A DNA stretch of 64,000 nt from Limonium bicolor (lineage: Eukaryota > Streptophyta > Magnoliopsida > Caryophyllales > Plumbaginaceae): NCBI GenBank assembly GCA_023374045.1, contig CM041778.1, positions 94,676,839 through 94,740,838 on the forward strand, given 5' to 3'. Positions within the stretch are counted from its first letter, which is position 1. Every line of letters starts with the position of its first letter. The translations under genes and the position numbers were made by a program. Positions 11,263 through 23,523 of this stretch are shown in pieces. The notes beneath the pieces are model-generated. The model did no database searches. It saw only the letters and a list, made by a program, of their open reading frames with translations, and was not told the origin of the DNA.

Positions 11263-12436
11263 TGAGCCATTACCATTACCACGCTGGGAGAGGTCCCCGC
11301 TGGTTCTGGTTATGTCCCCTGTTCTGGTTATCTACTGGCCTAAAAGAGTGACTACCACCATCCTCTCTCTACTGATTGCCTCCTTGAGGATACTGAAAGC
11401 ACTCAAATGGTCGGTAACCCCGATGACCACATCTGAAGCAAGTAATCAGGTTCCCATTACAGTCTTTTCCTGGGTGATCCCTGTTACACTTCCTACAGTG
11501 GAAGTGCCTCTCACGCCTTGTCTTCCCTTATGTAACTGGTTATGGGGCCGATCCCCCCATTTCTGGTTGTTCCTTAGGTTCGCAGCGAACCTCTACTTCC
11601 CATCGTAGTTGGGCTTCCACTTCTTATCCTGGTTCGGCCTCTGGGAATGGTCCTCTCGACCCCGGGAGTCCTCTTCACCATTAAACTTTCTTTTGTTACC
11701 CACCTGGAGCTCCCTCATTTTCTGCTGCACCCTATACAGATTAACAACCTTCCCATAAGCGTCCTAAAGGGTAGGGATGGTCAGAACACTCAGGGCCTCC
11801 TGCAGGCTCCAATTAAGCCAGCTAACAAATCTCTGCACTTTTGATGCTTCATCAGGGACCATCGTCGGTGCGAACCTCGCCAACTCCAGGAACTTGGAGT
11901 GGTACTCCTTCACACTCATAATCAGCTGTTTGAGTTTGGAAGACTCCAAGTACTTTTGCCTTCGGACATGCTCAGGGTAGAAGCGCCTCCTAATCGTTAC
12001 CTTCAGCGCATCCCACCCAAAATCGGGTTCAGCTAACAACACATCCTTGTTGGTTGACCACCAGATATCAGCCTCTCCTTTGAAGTAGTACACTACCCCA
12101 TTAACTCTTATATCAGTTGGGCGGTTAACCACGTTGAAGATTTTGTCGAACTCCCGGATTCAGTCCTCCAACAACACTGGATCTTCCTCTCACGCAAAGG
12201 AATTTGGCTTCAAGTGGGCAATCCACTTTGTGTAGTCCTCTGGTAGGTTGTCTCTTTAGGCTTGCCTTTAAACAATCTACCCCAAGCTCATGTCCAGCTC
12301 TTGCAACTGTCTCATAGGATCGTTCCTTGCCATAGCTGCTTGACAGGTTCTGCTTCTGGTGCGATATACGAAGTTGGATCGGTCAGCCAGTCCTGCACCC
12401 CTGGAACTCAAAACTGAATTCCTGATCACGAACCAC
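11263..12436 (-). pseudogene. Ty3/gypsy (chromovirus-type) Gag remnant
   Basis: Retroelement capsid/nucleocapsid polyprotein, broken. The core at 11764-12132 reads VNRPTDIRVNGVVYYFKGEA, D-I-W-W, F-Y-P-E-H-V-R, M-S-V-K-E-Y-H-S-K-F and FAPTMVPDEASKVQRF, a retrotransposon gag domain. Downstream at about 11400-11530 two zinc knuckles can be read: CRKCNRDHPGKDC and CFRCGHRGYRPFEC, the second with Tyr where His is expected. Frames shift several times between about 12430 and 11260. It is bounded on both sides by LTR-like ends (11259 and 12437) and no pol follows. Confidence 0.75.
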
Positions 12437-13992
12437 TGATTATTGTCAGCAATGCTCAATTCACAAGATCTAATTCCCTATATTCCCCATAGTTGATTCC
12501 CCATCTCACATCGCAATCTAAAACAAATAGAAGAATCCTACTAACTCTAATACGGGTAGCAAAAATCCTGGTCGGAGTAAAGTGTAAGTAAGTTACGACC
12601 GAGAGTATCGAACCTAAGGGACTTAATAAAAAATTAGTCATAATCCTTAGTAATTACCTAGTTCTAACAAAGGGGGGGAAATGAACACTAGTTCTAATTA
12701 GAATAACTATCTAATAATTTAACTGAATGGATATTTACAATGAATTATTCTAGGTTCGGGATTATAATCAGCCTAATTGAAAATATGATCACAAAGTAAT
12801 TAACAAATCTCGAATTAACCAAACATATGGACACGCCGGATGTCATGCCGGACACGAATGCACGGTACATTTAAAGACGTTGAATGCACCGGACGTCAGA
12901 CACCCGACAGTACATTTGGAAAGACCAAAATGTCAATACTTTTTCCAGTTTCGGATTCAAAAATAGGAAACTCATAATCTATTATCGAATCCAGCAAATG
13001 TTATGCCAATAAATGAACAAGATAGCAGGGACTTCATAGGTTAATTCCTAATCTTAAGTGTTATCTCCTAATTTGTAGTAGACAACAGTAAAGACCATTA
13101 AGATTTCCACAACCTATTCTACTCTTGCCTGATTAACTTAAGTAGAATTTTGAATGAAGAGAATAAGTGGCTGACACTATTCAATTTGCCTAATGACCAA
13201 AATCTTAATTAATGCTTGCAAATATATTGAATAATCATATTTGTTTACAAGAAAAATTCATCCCTAACCAAGGACAACAAGAGATCTTACTCATCCATCC
13301 ATACATATACAAGAAGAATACAAAGAGGAAAAGGAAATTAACATAGTGAGAATTCCCTCAAACCCGATAGAAATCTTCTTCTCGTGGATGGGTTGGATGT
13401 GTAGAACTCCTTGGTAGAAGTGACACCAACACTTGGAATGGATGTGGATGATGGAGTGAAAGATATTGAATGTTGAAGTGTCAATGTTGCTGTAAACCTT
13501 CGGCCTATTTATAGACTTCAATTTCCACATGTGCCGGGAGTCATGCCCGATAGGAGTGCTCGACATTACTTGGTTTTTAACGGTCAATTAAACCGCCAAA
13601 TCCAAGCGCAAAGATGCTTGTGCCGGACATGGATGCCCGGTACCACATCCGGCATTGGCTAGTTTTTTAACGGTAATTAACTGCTAACTTTTGGTGAACC
13701 GAGACGAATTTTTCGCTTGTGCCGGCTAGGGATGCCCGACACTGTATCCGGCAAATCTTCTGCGCTGATCCATACTCATGCCGTGAATTGGACATCCGGC
13801 ATCGTGCACGGTAAAACTTCATCCTTTGATTAGAGATTTATTCCTAACACGAAAACACACCAAACATAAGTCTGTATTTATATAATGAACTTTGTATGTA
13901 AGATAATATCAAAAACTAGCTATTTTATCCTTATTTTAATTAATTTTCCTATAATTCTAACTTCTAAAATATGATAAGTTAGAGGCTTATCA
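12437..13992 (-). mobile_element. LTR, minus orientation, with palindrome units
   Basis: Read on the minus strand it starts TGATAAGCCTCTAACTTATCA (13992) and appears to end ...CAATAATCA (12437), giving 1556 bp with TG...CA ends. A GTATCGAACCTAAGGGA-like word (about 12606) is typical of the R region of many plant LTRs. Palindromic CCGG units occupy 13530-13812 and 12830-12915. I could not see a matching target duplication or a convincing primer-binding site, so the boundaries are moderately certain. Confidence 0.5.
13530..13812 (-). repeat. Four palindromic GCCGG...CCGGC units
   Basis: Units begin near 13530, 13619, 13719 and 13777. Each pairs a TGCCGG arm with a CCGGC or CCCG arm around a GATGCCCG-like centre. 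Spacing is less regular (58-100 bp). Two more degenerate units lie at about 12830-12915. Confidence 0.65.
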
Positions 13993-16239
13993 TCCGAACA
14001 TGTACGTTTGGACGTATGTTTGGACAGAGCCAAAATCTTAAAAACTCAATTAATTCATCCTTCATTGCAAAAATAAGAGCTCAAGTCTCAAAAACATATC
14101 TTATTAATACTCATAAACTCATAATCTTTAACATAATCAAGGATGTTGTAACTTAAATAACAGTGGAATATAAACTAAATACGAGGAATTACCGCCACAC
14201 TCAACCACTTGAGTGCTCAGGCTAATCCTCTTCCAACAACACAAAGTAGTCTGGAAAACAAGACTAAAATAATGTATGTTAAAACAATACCATCTTGACA
14301 GAATACATGTAATACCCCCATCCCACATCGGGATATGAGTTGTAATGTGAGTGGTTTATAAGGATACATATGTGTTGACTACAACAACAGGCCTTCCACT
14401 TTTCAGCCCAAGTGAGGATTGAGGGCCTAAAGTGGCTAGTTTTCAAGCCCGGATGGCTTGGGAGCTAGGTTGTTGGACAGTTACCCATATGGGGTGTTAC
14501 AAATGGTATCCGAGCTGACTCGGGACCGTGCCGGGATGAGCTACCCGACACCTACCGAGGAGGTCCATGGGACTTGGATGTTAGGCTTGCGACGAGGACG
14601 TCGCGTTCTTTGAGTGGGGGAGTATGTAATACCCCCATCCCACATCGGGATATGAGTTGTAATGTGAGTGGTTTATAAGGATACATATGTGTTGACTACA
14701 ACAACAGGCCTTCCACTTTTCAGCCCAAGTGAGGATTGAGGGCCTAAAGTGGCTAGTTTTCAAGCCCGGATGGCTTGGGAGCTAGGTTGTTGGACAGTTA
14801 CCCATATGGGGTGTTACAATACAATTATTCCTAACATCTATGTGGCAACACGATCCCAACCCCAAGTATTAGTCGTCAATACTTGCGATCAGAAAACATA
14901 TATACACACAAGAAAGGACCACACAAATCAGTGAGACTGAGTAAATTCAGTCTCATAGCGTAAAATACATTTTGAAATCCTTTTTAACAATCAAGTAAGC
15001 CAACAGAAGGTATCATAATCCAACGATCCAAACCATTTTCCAGCAGCCATATCCATCAAAATAACAGGGGAGCTTTCACAAGGAATTAATCACTTACATC
15101 CATGGACGGACACCCAATACGGGGTCGTAATAATAATACCACCTCACCCTAAGTCCTTAAGTGTGCACACCCCCACCAGCCTCTGACTAGATGGAGTAGA
15201 TCATATAGCTTACCTACGTTTCATTGTTCGCAATGCAATTAAATATACACGGGGTATAAGGTATCAACAATTTACACGGAGTACCAAAGGTACCAACAAG
15301 TTTACACGGAGTACCAACCGGTACCAATAACACAATCGATCCAGTGAAAGTCTCCCAAATCGATAACCAGTTCCTCAAGTTTGTAAAATCATAAACCTTC
15401 AATTCATAATGGTTCGGGGGAATAAATTCCTTAATTGCAGATTCCCAAATTAGGGTTTCAAAATCAGGAATAAATCATCAACATTCCACACAGTCAATCA
15501 ATTATGAGCACAATGATTTACCTGGTCACACGCTCCACTATGAGAATGGTTCAGCAGATTCACAGATATCTCCCGTCAATGAATTCAGAATCTAGAATTA
15601 CAAAGAGCCATCATTCAGAAACTCACCAATCCACAAGTACAATAGATAATACCTTACCCTTAGCTAGGTAGTAACCCTTACCCTTCTAGAGACTCTAATT
15701 TGGCACCAGGGAGGAAGAAGCTTGAAGAAGATAGAGAGAGAATATGAAATATGAAGTTGAGATGGGAAGAGCGTAATACGTCATGATAACCGGTGAGGAA
15801 GATGGAAGTGGGGAGGGGGTATAAATCGAATAATTTCCTTAAAAGAAAGGAGGAAGATAACAAAATAATTAGTTTTAAAAGAAGAGATAAATTATTATGG
15901 AATAATTAATTTAGAATAAGATAAGAAGTGCAATAATTAATTTGGGAGAAGATAAGAAGTAAAATATGATAATTAATTTAGAAGAAGATAAGAATGAACG
16001 TAATTATTTTAGAAGAAGATACGAATGACCGTAACAGATTAATTTAGGAAAAGGAAAGGGACATGTTAAAATGATTAATTTATAAGAAGGGAGTAAATTA
16101 ATTTATTTATTTTCCCTGGACCCGTTACTAATTTGTCTAACTCAATATCTACCCAACGTAAACTATACCTGATTGTATAAAATACTCGTAACGATTTATT
16201 TAATATGATATTCCTAGCTCAAAATATACGGGTATCTCA
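13993..16239 (-). mobile_element. Truncated Tekay-like LTR, inverted relative of the 16769-31568 LTR
   Basis: On the minus strand it starts TGAGATACCCGTATATTTTG (16239), matching TGAAATACCCGGGAAAATTCC at 16769. It shares later blocks in the same order: GTGTGCACACTTAAGGACTT (15184-15131 against 30268 onward), ACTCAG...CTGATTT, TTAGCCTGAGCAC and GTGTGGCGGT. The 3' end is missing. At 13993 it stops within one TGTCCGAAC-like palindrome unit, where the neighbouring LTR begins. A TRIM element interrupts it at 14308-14818. Confidence 0.7.
14308..14818 (+). mobile_element. TRIM (terminal-repeat retrotransposon in miniature), complete
   Basis: Two direct repeats of 194 bp (14308-14501 and 14625-14818) are identical by eye. 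Both run TGTAATACCCCCATCCCACA...GGGGTGTTACA. The internal part is only 123 bp. It begins with a primer-binding site TGGTATCCGAGCT (14504-14516; initiator tRNA-Met type, one mismatch to TGGTATCAGAGC) and ends with a purine tract GAGTGGGGGAGTA. The target duplication is ATACA (14303-14307 and 14819-14823). It encodes nothing and must be mobilised in trans. Identical LTRs imply a very recent insertion. Confidence 0.95.
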
Positions 16240-16768
16240 CTAGGGGGAATCTCCTAGCTCAAACATTGTTTTTGGCACTTAGTTAAATTTTCATTTTGAT
16301 TGGATGCCACCATCAAAAAGGGGAAATTATTAGAAAAAGTCCCTTGTGATTTTGATGATAGCTGAATTTTCTTGTTGAGTTTGATACTTTAGTTTAAGTG
16401 TTTCATAATAAAGGATGATTAGAATCGCTTGTCTGTTGGGTGACAAGCGGGCTCTTCCATAATACTAGTGCCTAACATGTCACACACATATCAACGAGTG
16501 CTCGAGATGAAGCGAACAAGAAGACACACACTCATACCGGAACTGAAGTGGACCACGTGGAAGATGCAATCATCACTTGGTAACTTCTTGGAAATCAACT
16601 AAAGGATCAACAGCCAACCATAACAACTTATGGAAGTTAAGTGTCAACTTGAGCTCAACTACCTTTCAGCTTCAGATGATCATTGTTGAAGACCATAGCT
16701 AAAGCCTCGAATTGAAGATAGCTGAGTTGTCAACTTGCACAAGTTAGTTGAGGCAACTTGTGGCCGAC
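16240..16768 (+). mobile_element. Left part of a copia-like element end and LTR
   Basis: The words GATGCCACCATCAAAAAGGG followed by GAAATTATT look like the polypurine tract and LTR start common in plant Ty1/copia elements (about 16303-16330). The LTR continues to 16768, where the Tekay-like LTR is inserted. It resumes at 31569. Assignment is by pattern only. Confidence 0.45.
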
Positions 16769-16819
16769 TGAAATACCCGGGAAAATTCCAAGCTAGGAAT
16801 AATATAGTATATGGTATGG

Positions 16820-17164
16820 CACTAGTAAAAATCAGATTTTTTGTTACAAAGGTTCTGACAACGACTTAAATTCGTTACCATAATTGTTATTAGTGACAAG
16901 TTTTTCGTTACCAAAGATAGTACTAAAGATTAAAAAAAATTATGACTATAGTAACGATATAAACGTTATAAAATCATATTTTTAGTAACGATTTAACTTT
17001 TAGTAACGAATAAAAGTCGTTACGATAAATAAAATGATCTTTGGTTACGCCATCTCGTGTAACGATATGTAACGACAAAAGTCGTGCAATAAATTAGATT
17101 AGTAACGATTTTGATTTTTGATGACGATTTTTTGTTGTTACCAAACAATTATATTCTAGTAGTG
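16820..17164. mobile_element. CACTA-type MITE
   Basis: 345 bp bounded by CACTAGTAAAAAT on the left and ...TTCTAGTAGTG on the right (inverted: CACTACTAGAATAT). A 3-bp target duplication TGG lies at 16817-16819 and 17165-17167, as expected for CACTA (En/Spm) elements. The interior is full of short GTAACGA/TCGTTAC subterminal words on both strands, probable transposase-binding repeats. It has no coding capacity. Confidence 0.85.
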
Positions 17165-18400
17165 TGGGTAATATGTCTGAGGTTAGTTAAGGTGGCCCAG
17201 GGAATTAGACGACATTCTTTCCAGAATTAATCTTTCTCCTTAAAGTGTTTCTGAATATTGGTAACGTTTTGCTTCAATTGATTTAGTTTTATTTCGGATA
17301 TTATACGATATAGTATTACTTCACCCTCCTAACTTCTCTTATAAGTTATTTAAACTTCGAAGTACTATTCTAGAATATTCTTTCCAACTTATTTTAAATA
17401 CTTAGAGTTCAAATTCAATTTGACTTTCTCTTTGTAATTATTTGATTTCAAGAGTTCAGATCCTATTTGGCTACTTATTTTACTATTTATAAACTCTCTC
17501 TTTTCTTCTCTCAGTAATTATATTACTGGCATTTTCACTTATCCTTTTTAACGAGATTGTTCTCTTTCCTTTGTTAAACTTTTAGGCTATTTACAACATA
17601 TCTACTCATTTCTAAATTACTTCCTTCCAAATAAATGTTTATTAATTAGCTTCTTGATATTGTTTCTCGTCTTTATTTTAATACACGGTTAATCACATTT
17701 TACTGTTATCTCATTCTTGATTTATTCCTTCCTGAATTGCATCACTAATTTTCTTTTACTGATCTTCCTAACTTAACGAGATCTATCCTTTGGAAATATT
17801 TTAATTGCCAAGAGTTAGAACTCTTTCTTAATTATTTTATTTGTGTTTCCTTTTAACATAAATCTTTAATTGGTTATTCCTTTTTATTATCCAAACAATT
17901 CTATTTAAAGGTTGATTTCCTTCACTATTCTTCATCCTCAACACGCCGTTCTTGCGCTTATACTCTGCCCAATATTTTCACGCTCTTCCTCTTCAAACCA
18001 TTGGTGAATTCTCGCTAGTTCTGTCGAGGTCTAATCAATTCCCTGGTGTCCCGTTGGTAGATTGTCGGGTAATGTATTCTACCTAGTTGTTTAGTTATCT
18101 ACTCGTTGTTCGGTGAATTCTGATTGTTAATTTTGGTTACCTAGACGCCGATTACATCGACGAGTGCTATCAATAGTCCGAAGCAGTTGGGCTCTTGAGG
18201 GATTGTTCCCACGTTTTGGAATTGAGGAATTGGATTGTGCTGTGGATTTTGGTTCTGGATTTTGGGAGTCTTTCACAGGTTGTATTCTATTTTTTGGGAG
18301 CCATAGGTGCTCCCCATGGTTATTATTATTTGCGCTGCACACATTGTTGCAGTTAAGCCCTTTGATCTACTCTATGTTACTGCTGTCTCATAGGGGGTGT

Positions 18401-19688
18401 TGTTGGGCAAAAACTATATAACAAAGTATACAAGTATATGCAAGGAGTAGGCAAGTGCACCTAATCGGTGTAGTACAACAAGTGTCGTATCCACAAGGAA
18501 ATTGGTCCTAACTTCCTAGTCTCGGTATTTAGTAGTTGTAATGTAAGCAGTAAAATGGGGTTTAGCCGGTGGCAAGCTTGATTGTGTTGGTTGAGTAATT
18601 TCAAGAACAACAAATAAACTAAATGTGATAAGTTAATGGATTGGATGGAGAAGTACTTTGGGAATTTGGCAATCCCCCAAACTACCTAGATATGCTAGCA
18701 ACTCTTCTTATGCCATAGTTGTCTTTCTAGAACAAAAATAATAACTCTCTAAACCCAAGATGAGTTAATTCTTACTTAGTTAATTTTAGCCTTCAAAATC
18801 AATTAGGACTAAACTCACTAAGCAGCACTAAGCAAGTTCTAGAACAAAGCTCCAAATTATGCTCACTAATCCTAGAAGCATAAATCAAGAGTTCTCTCTC
18901 AATTTGGTCACAAACCCTAACTCAAAACCAAATTGTAGTTTGGGTTCACCACAAATGCACTCAAGAGATCAATTTGAGGACATTGAAAGATAATTGAGAG
19001 AGAAACAACTATATTAAGGCATAATAAAGATTCACAAGCAAAATCTAGGGTTTGGGTTCAAAGACCCATCCCAAAGCACAATGGAGTACTACTCAAGCAT
19101 AGAGGAAAGAAAAACTAGAAAAGAGTAAGAAGAAGCCATTGTTGAAGCTTGGAAGCTTTGGAGAAGGTGAGTTCTTCCTTCTTCTCTTCTTCTTCTTCTT
19201 CCTCTTCTTTCTCTCTCTTTCACGTTCTTTCTCAGCTGCTGTGTGTGTGGAAGTGTAAAAATGCGAAGAATGCCTCAAACCCCTTCTTTTTTCCCGTTTT
19301 AAAACGATCGTTCTGGGCAAATTTCCGTCAGGACCGCCCCACAGGGGCGGTCCACACCAGAGGCAATTCCCGTGTTCCGAAATCGGCTGGACCGCCCTCA
19401 GGGGCGGTCCACAGGGCGGTCCACACCAGAGAGGCTTTTTCTGCACCGAAATTGGCTCGTTTGGCCCCTCGTCTTTGACACACTCCTGGGGCATTAAAGC
19501 TCAGCTACAAAGTCTTGAGAGTCTCCTAAAAACCATTGCTCAAGTGAGCTTTTACCTAAATTTAAATCAAAACTGCATGAGTTCAATTATATTAACGAAA
19601 TGCTCTATCAAGTGGTGAAATGAGTCAATAGTTACACGAGATAAAGGTAAATAAAGACCTTATAAATACATCATTTCACCACTTATCA
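18401..19688 (-). repeat. Athila 3' LTR
   Basis: 1288 bp. On the plus strand it reads TGTTGGGCAAAAAC...CACTTATCA, and on the element strand TGATAAGTGG...CCAACA. It contains GGACCGCCC...GGGCGGTCC palindromes at about 19333-19424. It differs from the other LTR mainly by single-base insertions and deletions, concentrated at 18401-18660 and 19180-19480. Confidence 0.92.
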
Positions 19689-19702
19689 ACTCCCCCACAC
19701 TT
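19689..19702 (-). other. Athila polypurine tract
   Basis: On the element strand GTGTGGGGGAGT directly precedes the 3' LTR start TGATAAG. It is the expected primer site for plus-strand DNA synthesis. Confidence 0.8.
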
Positions 19703-20602
19703 ATCTATTTGCTTGTCCTCAAGCAAAATTTGCTAGGAACCCATAGCAAGAAGGAACATTTATAGCAAGCAAGTATTTAGATGAATTCTTGAACTTTGGT
19801 GAGCAAAATTGTGAAAAATCTCAAGAGGAGTGCAACCAACCTTCTCATGGTGACATGGGTGTGCTTAGGGTAAATAAAAATATAGAGCTTCGGGGTATGA
19901 TCTAGAGTGTTTCCAAGTGCTTAAAGATCTTTGGACTTGGAGAACTTTTACCATGGCCAACTTCTCTCAAGAATGGGCATTGAGGAAAAACAAAAGGAAA
20001 AATAGAGATTTGCATTTGATTTTCTTTTGCACAAGAGATGAGAAGACATAATTTGGAATTGTGCCTTTGGCACTTTGCCTTGCTTTACAGAACACTCAAC
20101 TCTCATTTGTTGGTTACCAATGGTGCCTCTCAAATCCTTTTAATAATTTCCACGAGGAAACACCCCTTAGCAATCCCTAGATGAGAAGATTAGAAAGGAC
20201 CCCTAAGCAATAAAAATTCACCAAGAAAGGGATTTATGGAAACACCGCAATTAATTGCTCCTCAAGAGAGAAAATTTGAAAAATTTGGTGGAAAGTTCTA
20301 AGCATTCATGGAAAGACTTGCTTAATACAAATGGAACTTCTTCATGGTAGCAATGGACAAGTATAGGGAGATTAAAAAGTGCATCAAAAAGAAAAGGTCG
20401 TTTCCCCCACACTTGAGTAGGACAATGTCCTCATTTGTCAAAGCCAAAACCCAAAGGGAAATAAACAGAAGACCTTTTCGATGCCCGAAACATAAAGTGC
20501 ATAAAGTTGTAAAGCATTTGGTAAGTATAAAGTGAACTAGTACTCCCCTGATTAGACGTGAATGTGGGCAGAGTGTTCCCCCACACTGCAGAGTGTCCGG
20601 AG
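19703..20602. other. Athila non-coding 3' internal region
   Basis: About 0.9 kb between the third ORF and the polypurine tract. No protein family is recognised, and the short open frames lack signatures. Confidence 0.6.
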
Positions 20603-21777
20603 TCATTGAAGCGCGTGTCCTAGGAAAATTTTACAAGAGTTCCTCTTGCACGTGTCGCATTCTGCTTTGAATCCACCTCGCTCGATCATGCGGCGCAGCG
20701 CCTCATACTGGGCTGCCAGCTCCTCCACGCGGCGCTGGTGGGCCTCGAACTCCTCCCGGGAAACGGTGGGAGGTGGTGGGGGAGGTAGAGCTAGGAGCGG
20801 GGCGGCGGCAGTAGATGGAGCAGATGAGCTGGAGGAGGAGGACTCTGCGCTACCAGCGGGCCGTATCTTCTCCCAACCTCCTGGACCACGGCGAAACCCC
20901 ATCCGGCGAAGGGCAGCGTGGTCGATGGGAGCCATGGGAGGCTCAAGGATCGCCGCTCCGACGTCGACTCCGCACTCAAGGAACTGAGTGTGGAGGAAGT
21001 GAGGGTAGCCGAGATGCTGGGTATCCCGCCTCTCGACCATGTGGCAGAGGTGGTAGAACATCTGCGCGGAGATAGAGAACGGCTGGTCCGGAGTCGGGGA
21101 GGTGAGGCTGTTCAGAAGGAAGCAGTCCATGGCGTTCATATCCTTACTGTCCCTTGGTAGAATGTTATACCTGATGAGAGCGAGGATGACGCGCTGAGCG
21201 GCATCCTGGACCATGTTCGGGGTCATAGTGACCCGAGAGACAGTGCCTGACTGGTTCTTCTTCCGGCGCGTGGTCGGGAGGGTGTCTAGGAACTGGCGGC
21301 GGTGGCGCTGGAGGTAGCTGTCTGGGAGGTAGCTCTCGTGCTCGTAGTCCTCCTCAGGGATGTCCAAGGCCTCGATGAAGAGCGCCTGTGTGATCTCTAT
21401 CATGCGACCTCCGACATAGGAGACAATCTTCCTCGTGCCCTCCCTTGCCGCATTGGCATAAAACTGGCGGACGAGGTCAGGGCAAAACCCCCCACCCATA
21501 GTCAAGAAACGACCCATCCGTAGAAATCGAACAGCGACCGGAGGTCAAGGTCCTCGACTATGGACGGGGCCACGTCCCGCTCCTGGATGAACTCCCGTCG
21601 TGGCCCATGATGGTACCAAGTCTTGGCCTCTTCGGTGATGAAGAGACCGTCGATCAGTCGGGTGCCAAAAGGAAGGTGGCCGGCCATATTGCGGCGGAAG
21701 GTGGCTCTGTCGACGGGCTGCATTGTCTGAAACCAAAAACAAGAAAAGGAAAAGAAGGAAAGAAAAACAAAATACAA
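20603..21777 (-). pseudogene. Athila third ORF: 'putative plant transposon protein' domain
   Basis: Long open frames downstream of integrase, in the position of the Athila env-like/ORF3 gene. Frame one (21777-21502) includes F-I-T-E-E-A-K-T-W-Y and ends DLRSLFDFYGW. Frame two (21517-20603) continues GRFLTMGGGFCPDLVRQFYA, then I-T-Q-A-L-F-I-E-A-L and MFYHLCHMVERRDTQHLGYP. Serine-rich and proline-rich low-complexity segments follow, then a coiled-coil-like tail (EEFEAHQRRVEELAAQYEAL). This matches the plant transposon-protein domain found in Athila-like elements; its role is unknown. A single frameshift near 21510-21520 separates the halves. Apart from that the 304-codon part is intact. Confidence 0.75.
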
Positions 21778-22783
21778 AACAACAAAGGAGAGTTAAAGAG
21801 TGATAAGGAAAAAAGAATTGCAAAGGTTGTGGGTTAGCATATTCATGAAGTGCATGTGAAAAAGAACGAATCAAAAACAACACAACAATTCACAAAAATT
21901 TCGGCATGATCTCCCCCGTTTTTCTATGATTTCCCGGTTCTAAGAACCTCCACAAATCAACCAAAAGGTTGTCATTCAAGTATGGAAACACACTAATAAC
22001 CCAATGCATCCAATATGGTCCAAAAGTACGAACCAAATCCACACTGGACCCATTTTCACATATATGCCACTCCAATTCGCAACATTAGTGCAATACCCTT
22101 GGCATGGAATTTTAATTGCTCACGCATTAGCCCAATATGCCAACAAAGTCATAACATGTACTTTATGTTTACAAATAATGCTAAACAAAGCATGATTAAA
22201 TTTAAAACATTAAGACCAAAATCATGCTGAAACCACCACATTGCAACATTTTCAATCTCCAAACCCACACAAATCCCTAAATAAATATTCTACACAATCC
22301 AAATCCACAAATTTGCAAAATCACAATTTACCACCTAAGGCCCCGTTTGGTCCGCATGTAATGTAACCCTAAATGCAACTTCCACTAAAATTCCACACAT
22401 TGACAAATGAGAGTTAGAAACACATACCCTAATGTTGTGTAGAAGTTAATTGAGCAAAATAGGAATGATTTGGGGCTAAAATCGAAAAAAATCGATTTGG
22501 GGCTTAGGTTTTTGAAGTGGAGAATGGGGGGCTGTGGTGGTTGGTGCCGGTTGAGGCAGACGTCGGAGCGCAGCGGGGCTGTGCGCGGTCGGAGCGGGAG
22601 CAGGCGGCGCGGAGGCAGGGCGGCGGCGTGGGCTGGTTGGTGGCGATGGTGCTGCGCTGAGGAGTTCGCAGAGGGAGAGGAGAAGAGTGCGAGCGAGAAG
22701 AAAGGGAAGGAAAGAAGAAAGAAGGAAAGAAAAGAAAGAAAGAGAAAAGCGGCGTTCCATTTTTTTTTTCAAAATTTTCTATG
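21778..22783. other. Athila internal spacer
   Basis: Non-coding. At 22470-22760 there is a GC- and purine-rich stretch whose open frames on both strands are low-complexity artefacts. Confidence 0.55.
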
Positions 22784-23095
22784 GGACCGCCCCTCGGGGG
22801 CGGACCATAAGGGCGGTCCTTAACAGAGCGTTTTTTTTTTCAAAATTTGAGCATGGACCGCCCCACAGGGCGGTCCCTAAGGGCGGTCACGACAGAGACC
22901 AAATTGGCGGTGAAAATGAAGGGACCGCCCCTAAGGGCGGTCCTATGGGCGGTCCGCACCAGAGACGTTTTTTTCAAATTTAGCAAAGGGACCGCCCCTA
23001 AGGGGCGGTCCTAGGGCGGTCCGCACCAGAGACGAATTTTTTTCAAATTAGCAAAGGGACCGCCCCTAGGGGCGGTCCATGGGGGCGGTCCGCAA
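22784..23095 (-). repeat. Five GGACCGCC palindrome units, 67-71-bp period
   Basis: Units start at 22784, 22855, 22922, 22989 and 23057. Each contains a near-perfect palindrome (GGACCGCCCC then GGGGCGGTCC in the best units) followed by a further GGGCGGTCC half-site and a CACCAGAGAC or similar word. The spacers are T-rich (TTTTTTTCAAATT). This copy of the motif lies between integrase and the third ORF, outside the LTRs that carry the same motif. Confidence 0.9.
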
Positions 23096-23523
23096 CAGAA
23101 ACCCAATTTTCATTTTTCTTGCACCCCAATTCATCAACTTTCACACTCCAAGTCTCAAAATCACAAAACAGCAGTAAAAACAAACATAAGCACCAAACAA
23201 ACCCAAAAGCAATAATGAAGACTAACAAGTAAAAACACTTAAACGGGCAAGAAAGAAATCCGGGTTGCCTCCCGAAAAGCCGCCTTCTTTTTAAGGTCTT
23301 TGGCTAGACCATAGTAAGGTTTAGATGAAACCTGGTTCCCGAAGGAAGATAGGACGAGCTTCTACCCGTTTAATGTCACCTCCCACGTAATGCTTGAGCC
23401 TCGAACCATTAACCATGAAGGTTCCACCTTTTGTGTTGCTTAACTCCACAGCACCATACGGAGTCACCTTAGTGATAGAGAAAGGCCCGGCCCAATGAGA
23501 TTTGAGCTTACCTGGGAATAGCT

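Noticed and set aside
20646..21523. Plus-strand ORFs over the Athila third ORF
   Set aside because: Antisense shadows of the GC-rich coding frame on the minus strand.
22470..22983. Arg/Gly/Lys-rich ORFs on both strands
   Set aside because: Purine-rich and palindromic non-coding DNA of the Athila internal region; no recognisable domain.
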